This document shows, piece after piece, positions 18,897-27,419 of a stretch of DNA of 64,000 nt. This stretch comes from Rubrivivax sp. (GTDB taxonomy: Bacteria; Pseudomonadota; Gammaproteobacteria; Burkholderiales; Burkholderiaceae_C), in assembly GCA_030653385.1 (NCBI GenBank), contig JAURZM010000048.1, positions 1-64,000 of the forward strand. Reading direction: 5' to 3'. The position numbers and the translations under genes were made by a program. Each line of letters begins with the position of its first letter. Position 1 is the stretch's first letter. The notes beneath the pieces are model-generated. The model was given only the letters and a program-made list of their open reading frames with translations, ran no database searches and was not told where the DNA came from.

Positions 18897-19265
18897 ATGT
18901 CGTGGCGACGGAAAGGCGCCTTTGAAAGCACTGTCCTCGGTGTGACGGGCACACCCAATGTCACGTCCATCCACGGGCGCTATGACGAAGCCCGGGTGCA
19001 ACGGCAGCAGGCGGTGGTGTTGCGCCGCCAGGGCAGGAACCGCCGCGCCGAGCGGGAGGCGCGCTGGATGGTGGCCTGGACCCTGCGCAGCCTGAACCGC
19101 AGCGACGAGGCGCTGGCCATGCAGCTGCAGCTGGAAGCCGAAACCGACGCTGCCATCACACCGGACGGCTTCGTCTTCGACGAGCTTGTGTTGCTGTACC
19201 GCGCACGTGGCGACAACGAACGCGCCGCCCATTTCGGGCAGCGCCGGGCGGCGCTGCCGAAATGA
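18897..19265 (+). CDS. Short TPR-like hypothetical protein
   Basis: Up to 122 residues, soluble, with helical pairs rich in Arg and Ala: YDEARVQRQQAVVLRRQGRN and DELVLLYRARGDNERAAHFG resemble TPR helices. No catalytic motif. The start is uncertain: ATG 18897 is the track start, but GTG 18942 would remove a poorly conserved-looking leader; neither has a good ribosome site. It is tail-to-tail with senC (22 bp between stops). No function assigned. Confidence 0.55.
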   Translation: MSWRRKGAFESTVLGVTGTPNVTSIHGRYDEARVQRQQAVVLRRQGRNRRAEREARWMVAWTLRSLNRSDEALAMQLQLEAETDAAITPDGFVFDELVLLYRARGDNERAAHFGQRRAALPK

Positions 19266-19287
19266 CGCGAACGACCGGCCTGGCCGC

Positions 19288-20355
19288 TCAGGTCACCGTC
19301 AGCGGCACACCTCCGGCAGGCCGCTCGGCCAAGCGCCCCACCACGGCCGCCTGCTCGAAGCCATGGCGGCGGAAGACCGCCATCACCGCGTCCAGGGCCT
19401 GCGGCGTGCAGCTGACGAGCAGGCCGCCGCTGGTCTGCGGATCGGTCAGCAGAGCCTGGTCGATGTCGGCGAAACCGGCTGCCAGAGCGATGTCGGCGCC
19501 ATAACCGGCCCAGTTGCGGCCCGAGGCGCCGGTGACAAAACCCCGCGCTGCGAGTTCTCGCACGCCGGCCAGCAGCGGCACGCCTGCCCAGTCCAGCTGC
19601 ACCTGCAGCTTCGAGCCGCGTGCCAGTTCCAGGGCGTGCCCGGCCAGGCCGAAGCCGGTGACGTCGGTCAGTGCATGCACGCCGTCGATCGCCGCCAGGT
19701 CCGGGCCCGGGGTGTTGAGCTGGGTGGTGTTGGCGATCATCTGCGCGTAGCCGGCTTCGCCAAGTTCGCCCTTCTTCAGCGCCGCGCTCATCACGCCTAC
19801 GCCCAGGGGCTTGCCCAGCACCAGCATGTCGCCAGCCTGGGCGTCGGCATTGCGCTTCACGCGCTTGGGGTGCACCAGGCCCAGGGCCACCAGGCCGTAG
19901 ATGGCCTCGACGGAGTCGATGGTGTGGCCGCCTGCGATCGGGATGCCCGCCGCGCGGCAGACACTGGCGCCGCCTTCGAGGACCCGGCCGATGGTCTGCG
20001 TCGACAGCACGTTGATCGGCATGCCCACCAGCGCCAGCGCCAGGATCGGCTTGCCACCCATGGCATACACGTCGCTGATGGCGTTGGTGGCGGCGATGCG
20101 CCCGAAGTCGAACGGGTCGTCGACGATGGGCATGAAAAAGTCGGTGGTGGCAATCAGCGCCTGCTCGTCGTTGAGCTGGTAGACGGCGGCGTCGTCGGCG
20201 GTTTCGATGCCGACCAGCAATTCCTTCGGTATCGGCATCGCCGCCGTGCCCTTCAGGATCTCGCTGAGCACGCCAGGCGCAATCTTGCAACCGCAGCCGC
20301 CGCCATGCGACAGGCTGGTGAGGCGGGGTTCGTTCGGTGGCAGGGTTGCGTTCAT
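19288..20355 (-). CDS. senC: Selenophosphate synthase (SelD/SenC)
   Basis: The 355-residue enzyme makes selenophosphate from selenide and ATP. The catalytic loop GGGCGCKIAP with an ordinary Cys (no Sec) is present near residues 19-28, followed by TTDFFMP...DP, the PurM-like ATP site, GGHTIDS and a C-terminal DVTGFGLAGH and DPQTSGGLL. Downstream of senB on the same strand (23 bp apart) and next to senA, it fits the senC of the selenoneine cluster. It may also serve tRNA 2-selenouridine formation; no selA, selB or mnmH lies in the window. Full length for the family. Confidence 0.92.
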   Translation of the reverse strand: MNATLPPNEPRLTSLSHGGGCGCKIAPGVLSEILKGTAAMPIPKELLVGIETADDAAVYQLNDEQALIATTDFFMPIVDDPFDFGRIAATNAISDVYAMGGKPILALALVGMPINVLSTQTIGRVLEGGASVCRAAGIPIAGGHTIDSVEAIYGLVALGLVHPKRVKRNADAQAGDMLVLGKPLGVGVMSAALKKGELGEAGYAQMIANTTQLNTPGPDLAAIDGVHALTDVTGFGLAGHALELARGSKLQVQLDWAGVPLLAGVRELAARGFVTGASGRNWAGYGADIALAAGFADIDQALLTDPQTSGGLLVSCTPQALDAVMAVFRRHGFEQAAVVGRLAERPAGGVPLTVT

Positions 20356-20378
20356 GGCGGATCTTTCGTGGGTGGGCT

Positions 20379-21350
20379 TCAGGCCAGCTGGGGGGCCAGC
20401 AGGTTCAGCAAGGTCTGGCGTTCATGAGCCGGGCTGAACAGGGCAGCACGCAGGTCGCATTGCGCCTGCAGGGCCGGCAGCATAGCCGCATCGTCGCGGC
20501 AGCGTTGCAGCAGCGCAGCCAAGGCCGCACTGTCGCCAACGTCGAAGCTGCCGCCGTAGTCCGCGCCCAGCAGACCCAGGTTGCCGTCGATGCGCGACGC
20601 CAGCACTGGCGTGCCGCTGGTGATCGCCTCGATCACGACCTGTGCCCCGCCTTCCATGCGGCTCGGGTGCACCAGCACATGCGCGCGCTGGATATGGCGT
20701 CGTGTGACGGCATGCGTCAGCCCGCCGAGCCAGCGGTAGGTCGGCACCTGCCGTGCGCAGGCCTGGGCCGCCGCGCCCAGTTCGAGGTCGAGCGCGCTGC
20801 CGATATGGTCGAGCCGGATGTCGCGCCGATGCGCCAGCCGCGCGGCAGCGTCCAGATAGGTCTGCGGGCACTTTTCCTCGCGCAGGTGGCCGACCATCAG
20901 CGCACGCAGATGACGCGGGCTCTTGGGCAGCGTCAGGCGGGCCGGGCTGGACTGCAGGCAGACGCTGGCCTTGGCGCGCAGCGCCGCGGGCAGGGCCTGC
21001 AGGCCCAGCTCGTTCAGCACCACCAGCCGGTCGGCAAGCTGAAGCGAGCGCTGGGCGTCTGCGTCGGTGGCGATGTCGCGGTACAGGTCGGTGCCGGTCA
21101 GCACCACCACCAGCAGCCGCTGCGGGAAGGCTGCACGCCAGGCCTGGATGGCGGCGGCTGAGCGACGTGCGTGCAGCGCGATCATCGCAGCGGGTGCTGG
21201 CCCGTCGGCTTGCCCCGGCGCCCAGCTTCCCGCCAGCCGGACTCGATAATCGGCTCGAAGCAGTCGCGCCCAGCGCTGCGCCGTGCGCCAGTTGCCGTTG
21301 TTGGCGTCGGCCAGCGCGGGTGTCACCAACACGATGTCCGGCTTTGTCAT
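20379..21350 (-). CDS. senB: Selenosugar synthase, glycosyltransferase-like (SenB)
   Basis: A 323-residue GT-B-type glycosyltransferase. N-terminal Rossmann half (VLVTPALADANNGNWRTAQRWARLL), a linker, and the C-terminal donor half with HVLVHPSRMEGGAQVVIEAITSGTPVLAS, the nucleotide-sugar signature. In the known selenoneine pathway SenB joins selenophosphate and a UDP-sugar to make a selenosugar. The track start is 27 codons too early; ATG 21350 begins MTKPDIVLVTPALA. It is upstream of senC in one operon and diverges from senA with start codons only about 13 bp apart. Confidence 0.88.
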   Translation of the reverse strand: MTKPDIVLVTPALADANNGNWRTAQRWARLLRADYRVRLAGSWAPGQADGPAPAAMIALHARRSAAAIQAWRAAFPQRLLVVVLTGTDLYRDIATDADAQRSLQLADRLVVLNELGLQALPAALRAKASVCLQSSPARLTLPKSPRHLRALMVGHLREEKCPQTYLDAAARLAHRRDIRLDHIGSALDLELGAAAQACARQVPTYRWLGGLTHAVTRRHIQRAHVLVHPSRMEGGAQVVIEAITSGTPVLASRIDGNLGLLGADYGGSFDVGDSAALAALLQRCRDDAAMLPALQAQCDLRAALFSPAHERQTLLNLLAPQLA

Positions 21351-21363
21351 GGATTTGAGCTTA

Positions 21364-22527
21364 ATGCCTCTGAGCGCGCACGCCACCGCCGGCCAGGCCG
21401 TGCGCCGCGCTGGTGCGGCAGACCTGCACATCGCCCTGCAGGCAGCGCGCGCCGATACGTTGGCGATTTTCGAGGTCTACGCCAAGGGATTGGCCGCCTG
21501 CGGCATGGCCGTACCCCAGGCCGCCGGCCTGAACCCGCCGCTGTGGGAACTGGGCCACATCGGCTGGTTCCAGGCCTGGTGGACGCTTCGCAACCCGCAA
21601 CGCCGCCTCGGCCACCGCGCCGACCCGGCCGCGCCGCGGCTGCCGCTACCGGCCGATGCGCTTTACGACAGCTCGCGCGTGGCCCACGCCACGCGCTGGG
21701 CCTTGCCTTTGCCCGGCGCTGCCGCGTTGAAGAGCGAACTGGACGAACAACTGCAAGCCTGCCTGGCGCAGCTGGCCGACACCCCGGACGAGGTCGACGC
21801 GCTCTACTTCCACCGCCTGGCCCTGCTGCACGAGGACATGCACCATGAGGCCGCGCTCTACATGGCGCAGGCCCTCGGCCTGCCCGTCACCGACCCGCGC
21901 TGGCAGCCTCGGCCGCTGGCGGCCGTGCGCCGGCAGCTGCCCCTGGCCGGCGGCACGCTGCAGCAAGGCCTGGGCCCTGAAGCCGGTTTCGCCTTCGACA
22001 ACGAATGTGGCGCCCACGCCCACGAGCTGGCCGACTACGCCATCGACAGCCGCGTGCTGACCTGGGCCGAATACCTGCCGCTGATCGAAGCCGGCGGCCA
22101 GGTTGGCACGCCGCGCTACCTGCGGCGGGTCGACGGCGTCTGGCAGGTCTGCCGCTGGGGTCGCTGGCAGGCGCTGGACCTGGAGTTGCCGGCCTGCCAT
22201 CTGAGCCTGCACGAAGCCCTGGCCTGGTGCCGCTGGACCGGCCGCCGCCTGCCCACCGAAAGCGAATGGGAGCACGCCGCGCTGACTGCACCCGATCAGT
22301 TCCACTGGGGTGCCGTCTGGGAGTGGACGGCCAGCCCGTTTGCGCCCTACCCTGGCTTCCAGCCCCACCCCTACCGCGACTATTCGGCGCCCTGGTTCGA
22401 CGGCCGGCCGGTGCTGCGCGGGGCCAGCTTCGGCACCCAGCCACGCTTGCATCACCCGCGCTACCGCAACTACTTCCAGGCCGATCGCACCGACATCTTT
22501 GCCGGCTTTCGCAGCTGCGCGCTGTAG
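21364..22527 (+). CDS. senA: Selenoneine synthase, EgtB-like (SenA)
   Basis: A 387-residue non-haem iron enzyme that joins the selenosugar carrier to trimethylhistidine. The N-terminal DinB-like domain holds iron ligands in ELGHIGWFQAWW and LLHEDMHHEAALYM (HxxxHxE), and the C-terminal FGE/sulfatase-modifying domain has LPTESEWEHAA, WEWTASPF and GFRSCAL. This two-domain layout is that of ergothioneine EgtB, and the senB/senC neighbours make SenA the likely assignment. ATG 21364 is chosen; ATG 21349 overlaps the senB start and is also possible. EgtB activity on sulfur cannot be excluded, but no egtC or egtD lies near. Confidence 0.86.
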   Translation: MPLSAHATAGQAVRRAGAADLHIALQAARADTLAIFEVYAKGLAACGMAVPQAAGLNPPLWELGHIGWFQAWWTLRNPQRRLGHRADPAAPRLPLPADALYDSSRVAHATRWALPLPGAAALKSELDEQLQACLAQLADTPDEVDALYFHRLALLHEDMHHEAALYMAQALGLPVTDPRWQPRPLAAVRRQLPLAGGTLQQGLGPEAGFAFDNECGAHAHELADYAIDSRVLTWAEYLPLIEAGGQVGTPRYLRRVDGVWQVCRWGRWQALDLELPACHLSLHEALAWCRWTGRRLPTESEWEHAALTAPDQFHWGAVWEWTASPFAPYPGFQPHPYRDYSAPWFDGRPVLRGASFGTQPRLHHPRYRNYFQADRTDIFAGFRSCAL

Positions 22528-22605
22528 CGATCGTGCAGATGGGTTCCAATTCATCGATCCCGCCGATCCGCACGCAATTCCAACCCGCAGCTCCAGAACC
22601 CACTC

Positions 22606-23472
22606 GTGTCCACCGTCAAACCCTCGACCTGGCTGAAAGCCACACTCGCCGTCACCAGCCTGGCGCTGGCCTGCCTGGCGCAGGCCCAGCAGGTCTTCCG
22701 CGTCACCACCATCCCCGAGGAAGTGGCCACCGAACAGGTCCGCAAGTTCACGCCGCTGGCGGCCTATCTGGAACAGGCGCTGGGCATGAAAGTCGAGTTC
22801 ACGCCCGTCAGCGACTACCCGGCCGCCGTCGAGGCGCTGGTCAACAAGAAGGTCGACCTGGTGTGGTTCGGCGGCTTCACGCACGTGCAGGCCAACCTGC
22901 GCTCGGGCGGCAAGATCGTGCCGCTGGCCCAGCGTGAGGAGGACACCCGCTTCCAGTCGGTGTTCATCGCCAAGAGCAACTCGGGCATCAAGACCCTGGC
23001 CGACATGAAGGGCAAGCAGGTGTCCTTCGGCTCGCAAAGCAGCACCTCGGGCCACCTGATGCCGCGCAGCTTCCTGCTGCAGAACCAGATCGATCCCGAG
23101 AAGGACTTCAAGCGCATCGCCTACAGCGGCGCGCACGACGCGACCATCGCGTCGGTCGTCAGCGGCAAGGTCGATGCCGCGGCGCTGGACATCACGGTGT
23201 GGAAGAAGTTCGTCAGCGAAAACCGCGTCGACACCAAGGCGGTCGATGTGTTCTACACGACGCCGCCCTACTTCAACTACAACTGGTCGGTGCATGCCGA
23301 CATGCCCAAGGCCATGCAGGACAAGGTCAAGGCTGCACTGCTGGGCCTGGACCCGGCAAAGCCCGAACAGGCCGAGATCCTGAAGCTGAACCGCGCCACC
23401 CGCTACATCGGCACCAGCCCCGAGAACTACAAGGGTCTGGAAAGCGCCGCGCGCAGCGCTGGCCTGCTGTGA
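22606..23472 (+). CDS. Periplasmic binding protein, probable selenium-oxyanion (phosphonate-type) ABC importer
   Basis: The 288-residue protein has a GTG start and a signal peptide (to about AQAQQ), then a PhnD-like two-lobe fold: VTTIPEEVATEQVRKFTPLAAYL, VDLVWFGGFTHVQA, SFGSQSSTSGHLMPR. It belongs to the phosphate/phosphite/phosphonate group, of which one branch, found beside selD, is annotated as putative selenate-binding. It stands 78 bp behind senA and leads a complete four-gene importer, so selenate or selenite is the likely ligand. Phosphonate uptake is less likely because no phn catabolic genes are present. Confidence 0.85.
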   Translation: MSTVKPSTWLKATLAVTSLALACLAQAQQVFRVTTIPEEVATEQVRKFTPLAAYLEQALGMKVEFTPVSDYPAAVEALVNKKVDLVWFGGFTHVQANLRSGGKIVPLAQREEDTRFQSVFIAKSNSGIKTLADMKGKQVSFGSQSSTSGHLMPRSFLLQNQIDPEKDFKRIAYSGAHDATIASVVSGKVDAAALDITVWKKFVSENRVDTKAVDVFYTTPPYFNYNWSVHADMPKAMQDKVKAALLGLDPAKPEQAEILKLNRATRYIGTSPENYKGLESAARSAGLL

Positions 23473-23482
23473 CGCACGGCCG

Positions 23483-24316
23483 TTGAAGGTCGAACTGCAG
23501 GCCGCGTCGGCCCGCCACCCCGCAGCCCGGCCTGGCGCCGCGCCGGCGCTGCAGGCGATGAACCTGCAGGTGGCGCGGGGCGAGCAGCTGGCCGTGATCG
23601 GGCCATCGGGCGCGGGCAAGACCACGCTGCTGCAACTGCTGGCCTGCGCGCTGCCGCCGGACCGGGGCAGCCTGCGCCTGGACGGGCGGGACCCCTGGGC
23701 CCTGCCCCGGCGTAAACTGCAGGCGCTGCGTGGCCGACTTTTCCTGGCGCCCCAGGTGCCGCCGCTGCCGCCACGCCAGCGCGTCGTCACCGCCGTGCTC
23801 GCCGGGCGGCTGCCGGCGATGGGTCTGCTGGCCAGCGTGCGTTCCTTGTTCTATCCCACGGACATTCCGGCGGCGCACGACGCACTCGACCGCTTCGACC
23901 TGGCCGACAAGCTTTTCGAACGTGTCGACCGGCTGTCGGGCGGCGAGCGCCAGCGCGTTGGCCTGGCCCGTGCGCTGGTGGCGCCAGCCACACTCTGGCT
24001 GGTCGACGAGCCGCTGTCGGCGCTGGACCCGACGCGGTCGCGCCAGGCCGTGGCCACGCTGCTGGGCTGCGCTGCCGAACGCGGTGCCACGCTGGTGGCC
24101 ACGCTGCACCAAGTGGACGTGGCGCTGGCGCACTTCCCGCGCATCGTCGGCCTGCGCGACGGCGAGCTCGCCTTCGACCTGCCGAGCGCCCAGGTCACAC
24201 CGGCGCTGCTGGCGCGGCTGTACGAGCAGCACGAACATGAACTGCGCGGCGACTCGCCTTTGCCGCAGCCGGCCGACGCGGTGGCGCCGCAGCCGGTGGT
24301 CATGCATTGCCGGTGA
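23483..24316 (+). CDS. ABC importer ATPase (phosphonate/selenate type)
   Basis: A 277-residue ATPase with Walker A GPSGAGKTT, signature LSGGERQRVGLARAL, Walker B LWLVDEPLSALDP and the H-loop TLHQVD. Start is TTG 23483, just behind the binding-protein gene. The protein has a slightly long N-terminus (a rare form ASARHPAARPGAA) and a His/Pro-containing tail. It overlaps the first permease by 4 nt (GTGA). PhnC-like in sequence. Confidence 0.87.
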   Translation: MKVELQAASARHPAARPGAAPALQAMNLQVARGEQLAVIGPSGAGKTTLLQLLACALPPDRGSLRLDGRDPWALPRRKLQALRGRLFLAPQVPPLPPRQRVVTAVLAGRLPAMGLLASVRSLFYPTDIPAAHDALDRFDLADKLFERVDRLSGGERQRVGLARALVAPATLWLVDEPLSALDPTRSRQAVATLLGCAAERGATLVATLHQVDVALAHFPRIVGLRDGELAFDLPSAQVTPALLARLYEQHEHELRGDSPLPQPADAVAPQPVVMHCR

Positions 24317-25137
24317 ATACCGCCGCCCCGCAGCGCGACCCGGCCTGGCTGCCGCGCCTGTTCTGGATGAGCACGGCGCTGGTGCTGCTGTGGCCGCTGG
24401 GCGTGGCCACGGAATTCCGCCCCTGGGTTCTGCTGGAACGCGAGAACCTGAAGATCAGCGCGAATTTCATCGGCAGCTTCTTTCCGCTGACGCTGGACGG
24501 CGAATTCATGGCGATGGTGGCGCGCGAGACCTGGCGAACCGTGGCCATCGCCACCGCCGGCGTCACGCTGGCGCTGGTGCTGGCCGTGCCGCTGGCACTG
24601 CTGGCCACGCGCGTGCTGTCGGTGTCGGCGCTGTCCGGGCGCATGGCACGGGGGCCGGCCTGGCTGCGTCAGGCGGTGCGCTGGCTGCTGATCGTGCTGC
24701 GCAGCGTGCCCGAACTGGTCTGGGCGCTGGTCTTCGTCCGCGTCGTCGGCCTCGGTCCCACCGCCGGCGTGCTGGCGATCGCGCTGACCTATGGCGGCAT
24801 GCTGGGCAAGGTCTACGGCGAGATCCTGGAAAGCGGCGAGACCCACGCCACCCAGACCCTGCTGCGCAACGGCAGCGGCCGACTGCAGGCCTTCTTCTTC
24901 GGCCTGCTGCCCACCAATGCCGCCGAGCTGTGCAGTTACACCGTCTACCGCTGGGAATGTGCGATCCGCTCGTCGGTGGTGCTGGGCTTCGTCGGCGCCG
25001 GCGGGTTGGGCCAGCAGCTCGACAACTCGATGAAGATGTTCAACGGCGGCGAAGTCGCGACCATGCTCTTGGTCTTCATCGCACTGGTGGCGCTGGCCGA
25101 CCACACCAGCGCATGGCTGCGCAAGGCGCTGGGGTGA
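24313..25137 (+). CDS. ABC importer permease 1 (PhnE-like)
   Basis: 274 residues; six hydrophobic segments and the EAA-type cytoplasmic loop GEILESGETHATQTLLRNGSGR...LLPT, which contacts the ATPase. GTG 24313 overlaps the ATPase stop and is preferred over the track TTG 24307. Pair partner of the next gene; two different PhnE-like subunits are typical for this branch of importers. Confidence 0.87.
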   Translation: MNTAAPQRDPAWLPRLFWMSTALVLLWPLGVATEFRPWVLLERENLKISANFIGSFFPLTLDGEFMAMVARETWRTVAIATAGVTLALVLAVPLALLATRVLSVSALSGRMARGPAWLRQAVRWLLIVLRSVPELVWALVFVRVVGLGPTAGVLAIALTYGGMLGKVYGEILESGETHATQTLLRNGSGRLQAFFFGLLPTNAAELCSYTVYRWECAIRSSVVLGFVGAGGLGQQLDNSMKMFNGGEVATMLLVFIALVALADHTSAWLRKALG

Positions 25138-25144
25138 CCTGACG

Positions 25145-25972
25145 ATGACCAAGCCCCAGGCCGCCAACCCGCCCTACAAGCTGCCGCCGCGGCTGTTCGA
25201 CGCGCGCTGCAAGGCCTGTTGGTTCAGCGCTGGGCTCGTGGCGCTGGTGGTGACCAGCTTCTGGAGCCTGGACCTGCAGTGGGCGCAGTTCCTGTCGCTG
25301 GAAGCCGCGCGCAGCATGGGCCGCTTCCTGGGTGAATTCTTCCCGCCCGACCTGTCGCCAGCGTTCACCGCCAAGGTCCTCGTCGGCGCCTGGGAAACCC
25401 TGGCGATGTCGATGCTGGGCACCGTGCTGGCGGCCGCGGCCGGCGTCGCACTGGCCCTGCCCGCAAGCCGGCTGCATGGTGGCGACCGGGCGCTGGCACG
25501 TTCACCCACGCGGCTGCTGCTGAATGCGCTGCGCTCGATTCCGGAACTGGTGTGGGCGGCGCTGCTGCTCATCAGCGCCGGTCTGGGCCCGTTCGCCGGC
25601 ACGCTAGCGCTGGCGCTGCACACCACCGGCGTGCTCGGCCGGCTGTTCGCCGAGGCCATCGAGAACGCACCCACCGGCCCCGGCGACGCGCTGCGCGCGC
25701 AGGGCGTGGGCCCGCAGCGCGTGTTCCTGTACGCCACCCTGCCGCAGGTGTTGCCGCAACTGCTGAGCTACACCCTTTACCGTTGGGAAAACAACATCCG
25801 CGCCGCCGCCGTGCTGGGCGTGGTGGGTGCCGGCGGTCTGGGCCAGCTGCTGTCTTTCCACATGGGGCTGTTCCAGATGGGCAAGACCGCCACCATCCTG
25901 GGTGCGATGCTGCTGATGGTGGCACTGGTCGACGTGCTCAGCTACGGCACGCGGCGCTGGATGACGCGGTAG
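25145..25972 (+). CDS. ABC importer permease 2 (PhnE-like)
   Basis: 275 residues with PhnE-type helices and the EAA loop AEAIENAPTGPGDALRAQGVGP. It starts 7 bp after permease 1 and completes the four-gene importer. Downstream, the sequence turns into relic DNA at about 26.0 kb, so the selenium region ends here. Confidence 0.87.
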   Translation: MTKPQAANPPYKLPPRLFDARCKACWFSAGLVALVVTSFWSLDLQWAQFLSLEAARSMGRFLGEFFPPDLSPAFTAKVLVGAWETLAMSMLGTVLAAAAGVALALPASRLHGGDRALARSPTRLLLNALRSIPELVWAALLLISAGLGPFAGTLALALHTTGVLGRLFAEAIENAPTGPGDALRAQGVGPQRVFLYATLPQVLPQLLSYTLYRWENNIRAAAVLGVVGAGGLGQLLSFHMGLFQMGKTATILGAMLLMVALVDVLSYGTRRWMTR

Positions 25973-26034
25973 TCGGGCCGCCAACGTCCTGCTTTGGTTC
26001 CTCCGTTCAATGGGCAAGTTACCGGGGTCAGTAC

Positions 26035-26268
26035 ATGAACCGCCATCTGGCGTGAAATGGCTTCGTCGCCGCGGGCCTGATGAACATCGGCGGCGTGCTG
26101 GTGTGCTCGCGCGGCTTCACCAATGCCGCGATCAACGAAGCCGACTTGGTCGTGATGTCCGACTTCGGCCAGCCGATGATCGTGGTCTGGGGCCTGGCCT
26201 ATCTGGGCGCTGCATCGGTCGGTGCAGGCGCTCGATGGCTGGCCACGGCGTTCGCGATCGAGAGGCCA
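26035..26268 (+). pseudogene. 5' fragment of a small membrane protein, stop and truncation
   Basis: One frame reads MNRHLA, then an in-frame TGA, then NGFVAAGLMNIGGVLVCSRG...VIVWGLAYLGAASVG-like hydrophobic sequence to about base 26268, where the IS91-type transposase relic starts on the other strand. The TGA looks like a TGG (Trp) to TGA change. Two hydrophobic segments are visible. The family is not recognised; it appears to be the beginning of a small integral membrane protein cut by the insertion. Confidence 0.55.
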
Positions 26269-26841
26269 GAAGTCATTCTCCCGGGGCATGGCGCCTTGCA
26301 CCGTCAGCACCTGCTGACCGGCAAGTGGGCCGAAGGTAATGCGGTGAGTGCACGCCGCGGCCTGCAGCGGCCTGAGCACGCGAGCCTCGTCCGAATTGCC
26401 GTCGTTGTCGGCCATGTAGGTCGAGCCCACTCCCTCGACCAACACCCCCCCGCCGGGTGAGCAGCTTCATCAGTCGGGTGATGATCTTGTGCAACACCGA
26501 CTGCAGCGCTTCGTCGGTCGGCGCGGGGGCTTCGACGAACTCCGGCGTGCCTTCAGCGCTGCGCCGGTGCACGCCGTCCAGCACCAGGCAGTGAAGGTGA
26601 ATGTTCAGTTGGCGGCCGAGCCAAAGCGTTGGATCAGCGTGACGGCGCCGCTGTCGGCTTCGTCAGGCTTGAGCCCAGCTTGGCCGAGCAGGTGGCGCGT
26701 GACGACGCGGTGCACCACCTGCAGCACCGGCGTCACCAGCTTGGGTTGTGCAGCCAGCAGCAGGCGCACGGGGATGGGCAACGACAGCACCCACTGGCGC
26801 ACCGGCACGTGCGGGATGACGTGGTCGACCAGATGCGCCCC
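26269..26841 (-). mobile_element. Decayed IS91-family transposase (internal part, two frameshifts)
   Basis: Reading the minus strand across frames gives GAHLVDHVIPHVPVRQWVLSLP, ...SGAVTLIQRFGSAAN, HCLVLDGVHRRSAEG...LHKIITRLMKLLTRRG and LVEGVGSTYMADND...ITFGPLAGQQVLTVQGAMP, the Y2-type IS91 transposase in correct order. The frame breaks at AAN|LNIHLHC, where one C is missing (TCAGTTGG at 26605), and at LLTRRG, where a run of seven C at 26445-26451 appears one or two bases too long. N- and C-terminal parts are lost. The element is dead. Confidence 0.8.
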
Positions 26842-26964
26842 GGATCCTTCGCGGTCCGCATCTACGAAGCTGCCGTTCGTGGCGTATGGCGGTCGGCAAG
26901 TGGCGTCATCGGCAAAGGGCGGCTCTGAGGAGCCTCACCGCAGCACGCCGCGTTGCCGTTGGGT

Positions 26965-27084
26965 CGTTGCGGCGGTGGACTGCTCGAGGTCATCGCCGCG
27001 ATCCTCCAGCGGCCGGTGATCGAGGAGATCGTCAGGAACGTGGGCTTTGATCCGCAGCCGAAACCGAAACCAAAGCCGAAGCCC
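26965..27084 (+). mobile_element. C-terminal fragment of an IS91-type transposase, opposite orientation
   Basis: On the plus strand RCGGGLLEVIAAILQRPVIEEIVRNVGFDPQ matches the conserved end of IS91-family transposases (CPxCGGxLxxIAAILxxPVIExIL). It is followed by a KPKPKPKPKP repeat. It faces away from the larger relic at 26269-26841, so the two pieces come from different copies or from an inversion. Confidence 0.65.
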
Positions 27085-27419
27085 ATGGCGGGGCGCGCGA
27101 AACAGGGCGCGCGGCTCGGCGACCAAGCCGCGTCCCGCGTCCGCCAACAAGGGCGCATCGTCACTCGCTGCACCGCCATGCTGCAACAGGGGGGCGCTGC
27201 GCGCCCTGTCTGCGCAACATGGTCGACACTCGGAGAGACCCCGAGATGCAAGCAAGGAGGGTGGCCCAAGAATGCTCGAGAGCCTGCCGAATCGACGTTC
27301 ACGCCAATCACGAGTGCGCAACAGGGCTCACATGCCCGCCCCGCGGATCCGGCCAGGAGCCTGCGCCTCGTCTTGCCGCTGGCCGTCAAATTCCTCGGAT
27401 CAAGCTTGGAATCAAAAAC
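27085..27419. other. Gap with no recognisable gene
   Basis: Non-coding or decayed sequence between the IS91 fragment and the epimerase gene. Track ORFs across it have no family features. It may contain the old 3' end of the IS91 element and the epimerase promoter, neither of which I can locate. Confidence 0.45.

Noticed and set aside
26035-26082. In-frame TGA after MNRHLA beside a selenium locus, possible selenocysteine codon
   Set aside because: No selA/selB or tRNA-Sec in the window, no hairpin resembling SECIS, and the surrounding gene is truncated; a Trp codon TGG to TGA change explains it better.
27060-27090. KPKPKPKPKP coding repeat as a separate gene
   Set aside because: It is in frame with the IS91 transposase tail and has no start of its own.
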